Source of the DNA: Enterobacter asburiae
GTDB lineage: Bacteria > Pseudomonadota > Gammaproteobacteria > Enterobacterales > Enterobacteriaceae
DNA: 64,000 bases
Direction: 5' to 3'
Assembly (NCBI RefSeq): GCF_007035645.1
Contig: NZ_AP019632.1
Location: 62,001-126,000, forward strand
A program made the position numbers and the translations under genes. The notes under the pieces are model-generated. The model did not search any database, was not told where the DNA came from, and saw only the letters and a program-made list of their open reading frames with translations. Position 1 is the stretch's first letter. The number at the start of each line of letters is the position of its first letter. Of this stretch, positions 9,296 to 18,467 are shown in pieces.

Positions 9296-10309
9296 CTACT
9301 GGTAGGAAAACGTAATGCTGGCCAGCGCGTTGGCCGAGCCGGGGACCAGTTCGCCGGTTCGGATGTACTGCGCCTGGAACGGTAACGTGAGCGTCTGCGC
9401 CGCCGTGGTGCTCTGGATGAAGAACTGGCCGGTCGCACCCGCGGCCGAGCTGTCCGGCCCCATCGTCAGCGGCCCGCTGCCGTTGTAGAAAAACTGCACC
9501 CCAACGCCGGACGCCGTGGAGTCTCCGGTCAGGGTCACCACCGACGAGGTGTTCGACGGCGTGGTCTGATCGGTCATCACCGCGTGAACCGCCACGTTCG
9601 CGTCGCAGGTCAGGCCGACGGTAAACGTCCCTGATGGCGACGTGCTTCCCACCGTGGGCAGGGTGCGAATATCAATGGTGCCCAGCGCCACGCTGGCGTT
9701 TTTGCTGCCGACCGTACACCCGCTGGCGGTCACCGTGATGGTGGTCGGGCTGATGATGACCTGCGCCGTTTTCGTTTCGTTGTTATAGGCGGTGAGCACC
9801 GCGGCGTTGATGGTCGGGATGTTATAGACGCCGGATTTCAGGGCTGCACCGGTTTTAATAAAGGTGACCTTTGCAGACCATCCCAGATCCTGGGCAAACC
9901 CACTGGTGCCCTCTGCCGGGTAGCTTTGCGTGATACCGGTTTGCAGCGGAATATATTGTGTACTCTTAAAATCCTTCAGCCCGATGATATACCCCACGCC
10001 CGGTACGCCGGTCTCAAAAATGGTGTAATTCGCGCCGTCGACGGTGACCGTCGCACCGCTTGAGATGGCGCTGCTGCTGGGCTGCAGCGTGCCTTTGTTG
10101 CAGGTAAAAATAAGCCCGCACCAGAACACCTGCTGCACGCTGGCGGTGGCGCTCCAGGTCGAGCCGATAATGCTGCCCGGCACCACGGAATCCGCTGGCC
10201 CGCTGTAGGTCATCGGCTGAGGCGAGAGCGTAATGTCCGATTTCCAGTCCAGAGCCTGCACGCTGGCACAGAAAAGTAATCCGCCGAGAAGAAACGCTAA
10301 ACGCATCAT
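9296..10309 (-). CDS. Fimbrial tip adhesin, two-domain
   Basis: Last gene of the chaperone-usher operon; 337 residues with an N-terminal signal peptide ending near VQA. The length matches two-domain tip adhesins: an N-terminal lectin-like domain with a Cys pair (WCGLIFTC) and a C-terminal pilin domain (about 175-337) with its own Cys pair and the end ITFSYQ, which fits the chaperone/usher donor-strand interaction. Its start codon overlaps the stop of the preceding minor pilin (ATGATG over TGA). The receptor is not predictable. It is not a close FimH match that I can recognise. Confidence 0.82.
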   Translation of the reverse strand: MMRLAFLLGGLLFCASVQALDWKSDITLSPQPMTYSGPADSVVPGSIIGSTWSATASVQQVFWCGLIFTCNKGTLQPSSSAISSGATVTVDGANYTIFETGVPGVGYIIGLKDFKSTQYIPLQTGITQSYPAEGTSGFAQDLGWSAKVTFIKTGAALKSGVYNIPTINAAVLTAYNNETKTAQVIISPTTITVTASGCTVGSKNASVALGTIDIRTLPTVGSTSPSGTFTVGLTCDANVAVHAVMTDQTTPSNTSSVVTLTGDSTASGVGVQFFYNGSGPLTMGPDSSAAGATGQFFIQSTTAAQTLTLPFQAQYIRTGELVPGSANALASITFSYQ

Positions 10310-10824
10310 AGATACTCCGTTGTCCAGGTGGCGAGGGCTGACACATCACCGGCGCTCACCGGCGTAGCGGTGGCAACCAGCTGCGCGTAGAAGGTCATCT
10401 GTACGCTGTCATCCCCCGCCGTTCCGTACGCGGTGGTCTTTGTATTCAGGGGAATGAGTACGCTCTCTTTATCGAGGATCTGCACCGCCACGCCGGTAGC
10501 GCCACCGTCGGCAATTTTCAGCAGCTGCGGATTGGCATCATCCGGCGTACCGCTGAAGCGAATTTTTACGCCAGCAAAGGTTGGCCCGCACGCTTCAAGC
10601 CTGAGCGTGAAGGGCGTTTTGATATTGCTGACGGCCCCGGCACGGCTGAACTGTTTAATACCAATGGTGCCCAGCGGCACGTTTTGCTCCCCGGAGTCCT
10701 GCGCCACCACGCAGGTGTTGCCGATCAAATTGCCGGTGACGGAGACCAGCACGTCGTAGCCGCGAACGGGGAGCGTGAAAACCAGCAGCAGCGCAAGGCA
10801 GCCGATCCGAAGCGTTACTGACAT
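10306..10824 (-). CDS. Minor fimbrial subunit (FimF/FimG-like)
   Basis: 172 residues with a signal peptide (to about residue 22) and a single pilin domain: Cys near 38 and 79, an N-terminal donor strand (DVLVSVTGNLI) and the penultimate Tyr in the ending TTEYL. It overlaps the end of the usher gene by ten bases and the adhesin start, so the three genes are translationally coupled. By position it is the adaptor linking the tip adhesin to the rod. Confidence 0.85.
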   Translation of the reverse strand: MSVTLRIGCLALLLVFTLPVRGYDVLVSVTGNLIGNTCVVAQDSGEQNVPLGTIGIKQFSRAGAVSNIKTPFTLRLEACGPTFAGVKIRFSGTPDDANPQLLKIADGGATGVAVQILDKESVLIPLNTKTTAYGTAGDDSVQMTFYAQLVATATPVSAGDVSALATWTTEYL

Positions 10825-13340
10825 ACCACCTCCTGAGAATAAAGACCGGTGCGGGCGTTATAGTTCTGCTTGTTTAAGGCGTAGGTAATGGCGCAGCGCT
10901 GGCGGCTGCCGCGGCCCCACACGGCGTTCAGCGTGCCCTTCTCTGACAAACCGGAGAGATACAGGCTGCCGCCATCGCCAACGATGCCGCTGGTTTTGTC
11001 ATCATCGAGCGAGACCAGCGTGCCGAAGGGGAGCACGTCGTTGCCGTGACGTACGATAAACATCGCTTTTGCCCCCTGGTGCGTGGTGAAGGTGGCGCGA
11101 ACCAGGGCGCCATCGGTAGGCGTTTTGTTGGCGATGGCGTTTTCCAGCTCCACGTCGTTGCCGGCGGTCGTCACGTCCAGCGCGACCTGGTTAACGCGGT
11201 ACGGCGTAGCGTACGGGATCACCGCGTAGCCACGGCCGTCCGTTTTGATGCCCTTATGGTTAAGCACGGCGACATTGCTGGCTCCCGGGGCTTTTACCAG
11301 AATGTTGGTATTTCCGAGCGGCTGGCTCAGCGTCAGGCCATCTTCATGCACTACCGCGCCGCCGCTGATGCCGTAGCTGAGGTTGCGGGAGTCGCTGGCG
11401 TAGCTGTAGCCCAGGTTGTAGTCTCCCCACGCGCCTTCGTACTGCAGGGTGGCATCGCCGCCGTAGTGCTGTCGGGAGCTGTAGCGCTGGTTGACGCTAT
11501 AGAACAGATTCTCCTCACCCGGCAGGTAGCCGCTCACGCCCGTGCTGGTGGTGGTGCCGGTGGAATCCGCATGGGTCGTGGTAAAGCGCGCGCGGGTCGA
11601 CAGCGTCGGGTTGCCCAGCGGGACCGAAATCGACATCGACAGGATGTTATCTTTCTTGTCGTCATACAGGCTCGAGCTTCGCTGGACGCTGACGCCAAGC
11701 GACACGTTGCGAAACGTGGCGTTCCACGCAAACTGCAGGCTTTGCGTGGTATTTGACGTGTTCCAGTAGGTCTGCTGATCCCACGACAGTGACAGCGAGC
11801 CGTATTGTCCCATCGGCTGCGACAGCAGCAGCTGGTTTTTTGCCTTACGCGACATGCGCAGGTTGTACACGGTGTCGTATTGGGTGGTGACGGTGCCATC
11901 GTCTTCCACCGTCTGCTTTGGCGATCCGCCCGACATGCCTTTGTACGTGGTGTCGCTGAGGGTATAAAACCCTTTCGTGGAGTAGCGCAGCGAGAAGAAA
12001 TTCACCCGCGTGCCAATGTCGTTCAGCAGCTTGCTGTAGCGCAGGCGCACCGAATCACCGGTATAGTGCCGATCGTCCGCCAGCTGGCTGCGGGCGTGGG
12101 TCAGATCGATGGAGTAGGCGCCAAAGCGGCCGAGGTTTTGCCCAAACCCGAGGGCCAGGCCGTTATAGCGATCGGCAAACTGCGCCCCGCCGTAAAACGT
12201 CAGGCCGTATCGCCAGCCGTAGAACAGCTCGCCCTGCGCGAAAGAGGGCGCGTCCTGATTGCCCGTCGGACGGTATTTCCCGGCGCCGAGGGCATATTTC
12301 ACCTGTCCGTTACGCACCAGGTTCGGCACGCTGGCAAAGGGGAGCGTGTATTGCGTTTTGCTGCCGTCGTTCTCCTGAATGGTGACCGCCAGATCGCCTC
12401 CCGAGGAGGTCGGGTAGAGATCTTTCAGCACAAACGCCCCCGGCGGGACGGAGGTTTGATAGATGATGTTGCCGTTCTGGCGAACCGTGACCGTGGCGTT
12501 GCTGCGCGCGATGCCGCGAACTTCAGGTGCATAGCCGCTGAGGCTGGCGGGCAGCATGTTGTCATCGGTTTTCAGGGCGATACCGCGCAGGCCCACGGAG
12601 TCGAACACCTGCGCCGAGGTGTACGTTTCCCCGGCATACACCTGCGCGCGCAGGGCGTGAATATCGCGCTGCAGCCATGTCTGCACGTGGGTAAGCTCAT
12701 TGCTGTCTTTGGTCCACGTGGTGAAATCACGCAGCCGCCACGCGCCCAGGTTGACGCCGCTGTTGAGGCTCGCAAACAGCTGCTGCTCCCGCGTGCGCGT
12801 CTCGCCGCGATACTCATTGTTTGAGCCATTGACCACGTAATTCAGCCACACGGCAGGAATGCCCGCCTCCCAGCTTTCCGGGCTGACGTACCCGCGCGGC
12901 AAATTGCGCATCGCACTTTGCGGTACGGTGAAGCTCAGGGTGAGCGTCTTCTGGTCCAGATCAAACTGCGTATCCGCAAACGCCTTCGTTAGGAAGATGC
13001 AGCGCTGCGCCAGCGGCAGGTCGCCGCCCTTCGCCTGATGGCTATCGATGCCCAGCGCGGCGAATTGTTCAGGCGTGAGGCAGGGCAGCGCTTCACCCGT
13101 GCCGTCTTCAGCAAGGCGGAACGTGACGTTTCCCGTGAACGCATAATTCGTATTGATATACACGTTGAGGTTGTAATCACCCGGCGGCAACGCGCTCCCG
13201 GCGTTGACCCAGGCGAGATCGGCGCTGTTTGCGCTCTCGCCGTTGAGGAACGCGGGGTTAAATTGCAGCTCGCTTTCAGCAGCCACGGCTTGCCGAATCA
13301 CCAGGGAGATCACCGTGGCGCACAGGATTTTTATTTTCAC
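10815..13340 (-). CDS. Fimbrial outer-membrane usher
   Basis: 841 residues of the PapC/FimD family: signal peptide, N-terminal chaperone-binding domain (LQFNPAFL, with a Cys pair at CLTPEQ and RCIFL), a 24-strand barrel with plug (middle of the protein, including the GxVLKDLYPTSSGGDL segment) and C-terminal domains ending in a Cys pair. The start is uncertain. I chose GTG at 13340 (VKIKILCATV), which opens a clean signal peptide and follows AAGG by nine bases. The frame is open to 13400, but that would overlap the chaperone and put charged residues before the signal peptide. Confidence 0.93.
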   Translation of the reverse strand: MKIKILCATVISLVIRQAVAAESELQFNPAFLNGESANSADLAWVNAGSALPPGDYNLNVYINTNYAFTGNVTFRLAEDGTGEALPCLTPEQFAALGIDSHQAKGGDLPLAQRCIFLTKAFADTQFDLDQKTLTLSFTVPQSAMRNLPRGYVSPESWEAGIPAVWLNYVVNGSNNEYRGETRTREQQLFASLNSGVNLGAWRLRDFTTWTKDSNELTHVQTWLQRDIHALRAQVYAGETYTSAQVFDSVGLRGIALKTDDNMLPASLSGYAPEVRGIARSNATVTVRQNGNIIYQTSVPPGAFVLKDLYPTSSGGDLAVTIQENDGSKTQYTLPFASVPNLVRNGQVKYALGAGKYRPTGNQDAPSFAQGELFYGWRYGLTFYGGAQFADRYNGLALGFGQNLGRFGAYSIDLTHARSQLADDRHYTGDSVRLRYSKLLNDIGTRVNFFSLRYSTKGFYTLSDTTYKGMSGGSPKQTVEDDGTVTTQYDTVYNLRMSRKAKNQLLLSQPMGQYGSLSLSWDQQTYWNTSNTTQSLQFAWNATFRNVSLGVSVQRSSSLYDDKKDNILSMSISVPLGNPTLSTRARFTTTHADSTGTTTSTGVSGYLPGEENLFYSVNQRYSSRQHYGGDATLQYEGAWGDYNLGYSYASDSRNLSYGISGGAVVHEDGLTLSQPLGNTNILVKAPGASNVAVLNHKGIKTDGRGYAVIPYATPYRVNQVALDVTTAGNDVELENAIANKTPTDGALVRATFTTHQGAKAMFIVRHGNDVLPFGTLVSLDDDKTSGIVGDGGSLYLSGLSEKGTLNAVWGRGSRQRCAITYALNKQNYNARTGLYSQEVVCQ

Positions 13341-13363
13341 GTGGTCACGCCTTACTGTTTTTA

Positions 13364-14041
13364 TTATTGGGATAACGACGCGCGCGTGGCGGGGGTCCAT
13401 GCCCCGTAATCGTTAATGGTCTGATAGCTCATGCTGCCCGCATGGCTGAAGGTTTCGGCCAGGGTCACGCTGCCTTTCGGGGGCACCATCACCGGCTGCA
13501 CCGGCATACCGTCAATTTTCACGTTGATGGTGGTGAGGTAGTACGGCGTGGGGTTGCTGAGCGTGACTTTTCCGGCGCGGTAGGCACCGGCCAGTTTTTT
13601 CCACGCCTCTCCCGGGCTCTCGCTGAGTCCCTCCGGGCGATAAAAGACCTTGATGCGGTTAGCCGACGCAAACTGCAGCGTATTCCCGGCGCCGCTTTTC
13701 GCCTGCTGGGGGATGGCTTTGACCGTCATCCAGTAGAGCGTCTCCCGATCCGCTGGCAGGGCTTTACCGTTAAACATGATTTTCACCGCGCTTTCGCTGG
13801 CCGGTTTTATGACGTACAGCGGCGGTGTGATCGCGAAGTCGTTGGTGCGTTCGCCTTTCTCATTCTCCATCCACGACTGGATGAGGAACGTAGCGTCGGG
13901 ATGGGTGTTTCTCACCTGCATCATGGCCTGGCTGGTGGCGCTGGAGTAGACCATTCGCGTTGCGCCCAGCCCCACGCCGCCGGCATAGACGGCGGAGGAA
14001 CATAACGCACCCGCCAGGCAAATCCATGTGTTTACGCGCAT
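13364..14041 (-). CDS. Periplasmic fimbrial chaperone (PapD family)
   Basis: 225 residues with a signal peptide ending at VYA (residue 20). The first Ig domain has the conserved Arg of LGATRMVY and the alternating hydrophobic G1 strand near LQFASANRIKVFYRP. The second domain ends at about residue 220. It delivers pilins to the usher 23 bases downstream by donor-strand complementation. Between pilin and usher is the usual gene order. Confidence 0.93.
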   Translation of the reverse strand: MRVNTWICLAGALCSSAVYAGGVGLGATRMVYSSATSQAMMQVRNTHPDATFLIQSWMENEKGERTNDFAITPPLYVIKPASESAVKIMFNGKALPADRETLYWMTVKAIPQQAKSGAGNTLQFASANRIKVFYRPEGLSESPGEAWKKLAGAYRAGKVTLSNPTPYYLTTINVKIDGMPVQPVMVPPKGSVTLAETFSHAGSMSYQTINDYGAWTPATRASLSQ

Positions 14042-14094
14042 AGTGTTTCTCCTGAAAGCTAAGACAGGCCCGGCTCGCAGACCGGGCCTGAGGA

Positions 14095-14679
14095 TTACGA
14101 ATAGGTCACGGTGTAGGTTGCGACGGCGCTGGCATCACCCGCGGTGGCGCCGCCCTTCGGCGAGTAATATTTCGCGCTGAAGTTCAGGGTGTTGGCACCC
14201 TTACGCAGAGGGATGGCCGCAGCAGGTTCACCCAGGTTCACCACGTTGCCCTGCTCGTCATAAAGGCGAATAGCCACGTTTTGCGCAGAGTTGGCGCTGC
14301 CGTTTGCCCCGACGGACAAGCTATTAACATCGGAAGTGTCCGGCGTGCCGGTGAAGGTGACGGCCACGGTTGTGGCGGCAATCGGGTTCTCATCCGTAGA
14401 GGCTGAGGTATCGGCGATTTCGCAATCTTCCAGGGTGATGGCAAACGCTTTTGCCGTGCTGGCAACGCTGCCTGCCGTCTTCAGCGTTGCGGTACGCACT
14501 TCACCCATATCCACGTCAATGTTGGCGCTTCCTGCGCTGATGGCGCAGGCGGAGGTCACCACTTTGCCGCTAAAGTTCACCGTGCCGCCGCTGGTGCCGG
14601 CAGCCAGGGCCGTGCCCGCTGGCAGTAATGCCGCAATAGTGATAGCGAGCAGCGTTTTATTATTGAATTGAGCTTTCAT
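14095..14679 (-). CDS. Major fimbrial subunit (FimA family)
   Basis: 194 residues: signal peptide ending in TALA (about residue 26), mature donor strand SGGTVNFSGKVV, a Cys45-Cys86 pair for the pilin disulfide, and the ending YTVTYS with penultimate Tyr. First structural gene of the fimbrial operon. Its AGGACA ribosome binding site lies in the 53 bases after the regulator stop. A 53-base gap follows to the chaperone, where I see no clear terminator. Confidence 0.93.
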   Translation of the reverse strand: MKAQFNNKTLLAITIAALLPAGTALAAGTSGGTVNFSGKVVTSACAISAGSANIDVDMGEVRTATLKTAGSVASTAKAFAITLEDCEIADTSASTDENPIAATTVAVTFTGTPDTSDVNSLSVGANGSANSAQNVAIRLYDEQGNVVNLGEPAAAIPLRKGANTLNFSAKYYSPKGGATAGDASAVATYTVTYS

Positions 14680-14732
14680 TGTCCTGATTCCATTATGGTG
14701 TTATGTCGAGATTTGCTCTGAAAGCAGCAGGT

Positions 14733-15335
14733 CTAACTGGTTAAAAAGACCAGCAAATCTGTCTTGTTCCTGAGCCCGAGTTTTCTTATCGCTGAGCTTT
14801 TTAACGCGCTGACACGACGGTAAGAAAGCTGCTCTGTTTCGGCGATGTAACGCATATCCAGACCCTTTCGCAGTTCCTTCAATACCCTCCATTCACCCGG
14901 CGTCAGCGATAACGCCGTGGGTTTTTTTAGTGGGCGATAACGGCTATCGACCATTTTTAATACGCTGGCTCGCCAGTGATAAAGCGGGTCCTGCAGCGAG
15001 AGATAGGCGTCTATTTCACCGCGTATCCACAGCCAGGAATTTGCCGGTGCGGAATACATGCAAATAAGTACGTCGGGATAAAGGACTTTCATCTTCCTGA
15101 TATATTTCAGGCAGTCATATCCCGCGTGATATTTCTCCATGCCGGATAAAAAAATCACGTCTACCGGTGCGGCTGCGAGTATCGTTTCGATTTCCATGTA
15201 ATTATCGATCGATGCTGTAATCTGCATAGCCGGGACAATATTTTTTAATAACGCGGCGATCCCCTGGCGCGCAAAGTGATCTCCACCCAATAGCGCGATA
15301 TTTAAATGACGTGTGTTGTTGAGCTTATTCGCCAT
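14733..15335 (-). CDS. LuxR-type regulator with degenerate receiver, heads the fimbrial operon
   Basis: 200 residues: a receiver-like N-terminal domain (about 10-130) and a C-terminal LuxR helix-turn-helix (about 140-200, LTPGEWRVLKELRKG...). At the strand that normally carries the phosphoacceptor Asp the sequence is VDVIFLSGM, so that Asp is missing and the domain is probably a phosphorylation-independent pseudo-receiver. I chose ATG 15335 because GAGGG lies six bases upstream; the frame is open to 15407 without a comparable site. It is co-directional with the fimbrial genes and 53 bases from the pilin, so it is likely their dedicated regulator. Relatives such as FimZ/FimW do this; the exact subfamily is not recognised. 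Confidence 0.85.
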   Translation of the reverse strand: MANKLNNTRHLNIALLGGDHFARQGIAALLKNIVPAMQITASIDNYMEIETILAAAPVDVIFLSGMEKYHAGYDCLKYIRKMKVLYPDVLICMYSAPANSWLWIRGEIDAYLSLQDPLYHWRASVLKMVDSRYRPLKKPTALSLTPGEWRVLKELRKGLDMRYIAETEQLSYRRVSALKSSAIRKLGLRNKTDLLVFLTS

Positions 15336-16041
15336 GTCATTCCCTCGATTTATAATTGTAATGAGACTCGTCTGTCTGGCAGAACGATGCCTGTATTTTC
15401 GAAGCAATTAAGCATTGCACGGTGTGAGCCCACTATACTCAGGGCGTAAAAGAGGTAACCTGAATTAATCTTAATTTGTTTTAAGTACGGTTTAGGTGTA
15501 GCGTCAATTTCTCCTCGCTGAACCGGCTTTTGCTTATTTGCCTGTAAATAATCATACCGGTAGTTTTTATTGAAAAGTTGGCTTTAATAAATGTTTTGTA
15601 AGGAAATAGTCTGGGGACGTCATGCGACGAGGGTTGTTACTGACGGTGGCTAACAGTTTCGCACCGAAATTGTTAATTAAGACGACAGCTTTCGAATTGG
15701 TCGTAATTTCGAAACCCGCTGGCAGAGCGCGTCCTCTCTGCTTTTGATTAAAAAAACAAATTAAGCGCGCTGAATAATTCAGACAATGATGGCTAAAGCG
15801 TTCAACGGGCGCCTTTGTCGAGTTTTGTCAGTGTCAAGACGGCTTAAAATGGCGGTTAAGAAAACTTCAGACTGGTCAGATAAAGAGAAAGGAAAAATAA
15901 GATTTTTCGCCAGGCGCCAGGATATACAGTTGCGCATTTATCCGTCACATTAATCCTTACACAGGCGAGGGATACGCAGGTTAACCGTGAAGGGAATCTA
16001 CTGGCGCAACAGGCGTTGACCGGAGGTATTTAGCCCATTCT
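15336..16041. other. 706-base intergenic regulatory region between two divergent regulators
   Basis: No credible gene is seen. It is AT-rich and should hold the promoters of the LuxR-type regulator (leftward) and the MarT-like regulator (rightward). Visible features are a near-palindrome around 15690-15716 (TTTCGAATT ... AATTTCGAAA) and a hairpin at 15722-15745. I found no fim-switch-like pair of long inverted repeats. Confidence 0.6.
15722..15745 (+). terminator. Terminator-like hairpin inside the intergenic region
   Basis: GCAGAG, 8 bases, CTCTGC, then TTTT. It resembles a weak Rho-independent terminator on the plus strand, with no annotated gene before it. It could end a short untranslated RNA begun in the region, or be chance. 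Confidence 0.3.
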
Positions 16042-16803
16042 ATGCATAAGCATTACATTATTAATGGCCTGGTAGAGTTTCATCCAGCGGCCAGCACATT
16101 ACGCGATCTCAACAATCCTGACCGGGTGGTGGTATTAAATTCCCCGGCGGGGCGCTGTTTGTTGTTATTAATAGAAAGAGTCGGAAGTATTGTGACTCAA
16201 CAGGAGTGCATGGATATTGTCTGGCAGCGCCGGGGGATGCTGGTTTCGCCTAATACCTACTACCAGAATATTTCTATTCTGCGTAAGGGGCTGAAGAAAG
16301 TGGGGTTTGAAACCGATCCGATTGTCACTATCCCGCGTATTGGACTGACGCTCGCAAGCGATACGCAAATCACCGTTAAAGAGACGCAGCCGCAGGCTGA
16401 AGAGGAAGAACGTGCTGCTCCGGATGTCTGCGAAGAGACTGTCGCCCCGACGGCCCCGACACGCCGCTTCTGGCTGCCGGGCGCGCTGGTGCTATTGCTG
16501 ATGCTGGCTGGCGTGAGCGTTATCAGCCATAACCTGCTGCATGACAGCTATTTCGTCGACGGGTACCGCTTCGCGATGAAGATGGGCGAATGTCAGCTCT
16601 ATTTTTCTCGCGATATTGAAACGCAGCGCGATCGGGATAAAGCCCTGGCCTATGCCGCCCCGTTTAAGGACCAGTGCGCGAACTATCCCTGGGTGTACGT
16701 CAGCGGATATATCCTGCTGCCTCGCGCATCGGTCATACGCTGTGACAGGCCAATGACGGAACCCAACCGCTGTATGTCCGATTATTTTATAGAGGATCGC
16801 TAG
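16042..16803 (+). CDS. ToxR/CadC/MarT-like membrane-bound transcription regulator
   Basis: 253 residues. The N-terminal winged helix of OmpR/ToxR type (about 5-105, with YYQNISILRKGLKKVG and TIPRIGLTL) is followed by a Glu/Pro-rich linker, one transmembrane helix (about 144-163) and a periplasmic domain of about 90 residues with four cysteines, which may form redox-sensitive disulfides. Such regulators sense periplasmic signals and bind DNA from the membrane. The start ATG lies 15 bases after GGAGG, which is long, but no better in-frame start exists. It is followed one base later by a FidL-like gene, the arrangement of marT-fidL in Salmonella SPI-3. It probably controls the adjacent fimbrial region, which is inference from position. 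Confidence 0.82.
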   Translation: MHKHYIINGLVEFHPAASTLRDLNNPDRVVVLNSPAGRCLLLLIERVGSIVTQQECMDIVWQRRGMLVSPNTYYQNISILRKGLKKVGFETDPIVTIPRIGLTLASDTQITVKETQPQAEEEERAAPDVCEETVAPTAPTRRFWLPGALVLLLMLAGVSVISHNLLHDSYFVDGYRFAMKMGECQLYFSRDIETQRDRDKALAYAAPFKDQCANYPWVYVSGYILLPRASVIRCDRPMTEPNRCMSDYFIEDR

Positions 16804-16804
16804 T

Positions 16805-17284
16805 ATGGTTCGCAACCGTCAAACGCTTGTTGCGCTCTGCCTGTGCCTGTTGATGGGGGCTGTCGTGGCGGCGTATTACCTCTGGCATCGCTATTACATC
16901 CAGCCCTTTTCCTGCCAGGCGAACTTTATTCAGCATCACCGTGATGAAACGCTCTCTCTGTGGCTGAATTACACCGTGGAGGGTAACAGCGGAATACTCA
17001 GCATGAATGGCCGGTTGAAAAGCGATCCCACGAAGACCCTGAATCGCAAAGTTTTCTTTCAGATTGAGCGCAAAGACAGCGTCTATAATCTAACGTCCAT
17101 ACGCAATATGAAATTTCCGGACGACAACATCAGCGACAGCTGGCTGGAGAAGTACGAGCCCTTATTTTTTATCTATCCGAATAAGAATATTTATATGCGT
17201 ATTAAGAAACAGCAGAATGAGAATTATTTATTTATTCTGGGGGCGCTGCCGACCTATGTGTGCCACACGTCAAAAAACGGATAG
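16805..17284 (+). CDS. FidL-like inner-membrane protein, partner of the upstream regulator
   Basis: 159 residues with one N-terminal transmembrane helix (about 7-27) and a periplasmic domain holding two cysteines near its ends (PFSCQANF and YVCHTS). It begins one base after the regulator stop, with AGAGGA eight bases upstream, so the two are translated together. The layout matches FidL beside MarT and, functionally, ToxS beside ToxR: a periplasmic partner that stabilises or tunes the regulator. The function is inferred from this parallel. Confidence 0.7.
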   Translation: MVRNRQTLVALCLCLLMGAVVAAYYLWHRYYIQPFSCQANFIQHHRDETLSLWLNYTVEGNSGILSMNGRLKSDPTKTLNRKVFFQIERKDSVYNLTSIRNMKFPDDNISDSWLEKYEPLFFIYPNKNIYMRIKKQQNENYLFILGALPTYVCHTSKNG

Positions 17285-17413
17285 CGACAGGGAGAAATGT
17301 TTTTAAGTTTTTGCGGGCATCATTTATGCTTGATTTAACAGCCAGGACCTATCTTAGGAAAATATAACAGCGACAATAATGTTGCGATAATGTAATTATT
17401 CTTCGGCAAGTTA

Positions 17414-18412
17414 ATGAAAAATATAATTGATGATAGCGTCAGAATGACGCCTGCACGGAATAAATCCCTGCATATGGGTTTACTCCTGTGGCCCCATTTC
17501 TCGCTTTTCGCATATTCAGGATTAATAGAGGCGTTACGTATTGCATCCAGCGTCCAGAAGCGTAGCCAGAAAATACGCTTTAAACTCAGCCTGATAAGCA
17601 CTTATCCCGACTTACCGATAGTGAGCAGCTCAGGGCTCAGCGTGCGGCCTGAGGCCGCCCATGCGCCGCCCGGCGATTTCGACTATATTGCGGCGATCGG
17701 CGGAGGTCTGGAGCATCTTCACCAGGGACACCGTGGCGACAGAGCGTTTCTCACGGAGGCTTATCACAACAACGTTCCTCTGATTGGTATTGGTACCGGC
17801 AGCTTTATTCTGGCGGAGGAAGGCTTACTGAACGAGCGCCGCGCCTCGATTCATCCTCATCACCATGACGTTTTCACGCAACGGTTTCCGCAGGTTTATG
17901 CTGAGCAAGGCCTCGATTTTATCGACGAAGGCGATGTGCTGACCTGCCCGGGCGGGATCTCAACGCTCACCCTGGTAACGGCGCTGATCCGCGCCCACGG
18001 GGGAGACGACATTGCGGCCACCACCTCCCGGCGGCTGTCCCTTCCTCCGCATGACGCCGCCACGCCGCGGCCCGCGAATATCGCCATGATCCCTGATTCA
18101 CGGCTGCGCAGGGCGGTGACGATCGTCGAACAGTATCTGACTCACCCGCTGAACGCCGCCAGGCTCGCGCAGGACGTTAAGCTGAGCGAACGCCAGCTTA
18201 ACCGCCTGTTTCACGCCGAGTTTGGTAAAACGGCGCGGGAATTTATTCGCAGCGCCAGGCTGCGCTATGCCTGCTGGCTGCTGAAAAACTCTCAGCAGAG
18301 CGTGACGGATATTGCGCGGCGGATGCGGTTTAGCGACTGCGCCCACTTTATTCGTCATTTTCAGACCGAGTACGGCTGCACGCCGGGGGTATGGCGCACG
18401 TCGCAGAACTGA
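17414..18412 (+). CDS. GlxA-type transcription regulator (DJ-1/PfpI + AraC)
   Basis: 332 residues. The DJ-1/PfpI (GATase1-like) domain spans about 20-200 and the AraC-type double helix-turn-helix about 230-328 (LAQDVKLSERQLNRLFHAEFG and IARRMRFSDCAHFIRHFQ). At the nucleophile-elbow position the sequence is GIGTGSFILAEEG, with no Cys, so the domain is a sensor and not an enzyme. The ligand is unknown; relatives regulate quaternary amine or amino acid catabolism. The gene stands alone; the methyltransferase starts 85 bases downstream. ATG 17414 has only a weak ribosome binding site, and starts at residues 11 or 21 are possible. Confidence 0.85.
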   Translation: MKNIIDDSVRMTPARNKSLHMGLLLWPHFSLFAYSGLIEALRIASSVQKRSQKIRFKLSLISTYPDLPIVSSSGLSVRPEAAHAPPGDFDYIAAIGGGLEHLHQGHRGDRAFLTEAYHNNVPLIGIGTGSFILAEEGLLNERRASIHPHHHDVFTQRFPQVYAEQGLDFIDEGDVLTCPGGISTLTLVTALIRAHGGDDIAATTSRRLSLPPHDAATPRPANIAMIPDSRLRRAVTIVEQYLTHPLNAARLAQDVKLSERQLNRLFHAEFGKTAREFIRSARLRYACWLLKNSQQSVTDIARRMRFSDCAHFIRHFQTEYGCTPGVWRTSQN

Positions 18413-18467
18413 TGCACCTATTTCGTGCTTTCTTCGTAGGGTATTACTGGCTCGCCTGGATAGACTT

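Noticed and set aside
11805..12824. 339-codon plus-strand frame within the usher gene
   Set aside because: A shadow of the usher coding sequence with biased composition and no recognisable domain.
15336..16041. Invertible promoter element as in the fim switch
   Set aside because: No pair of matching terminal inverted repeats and no recombinase gene are seen nearby.
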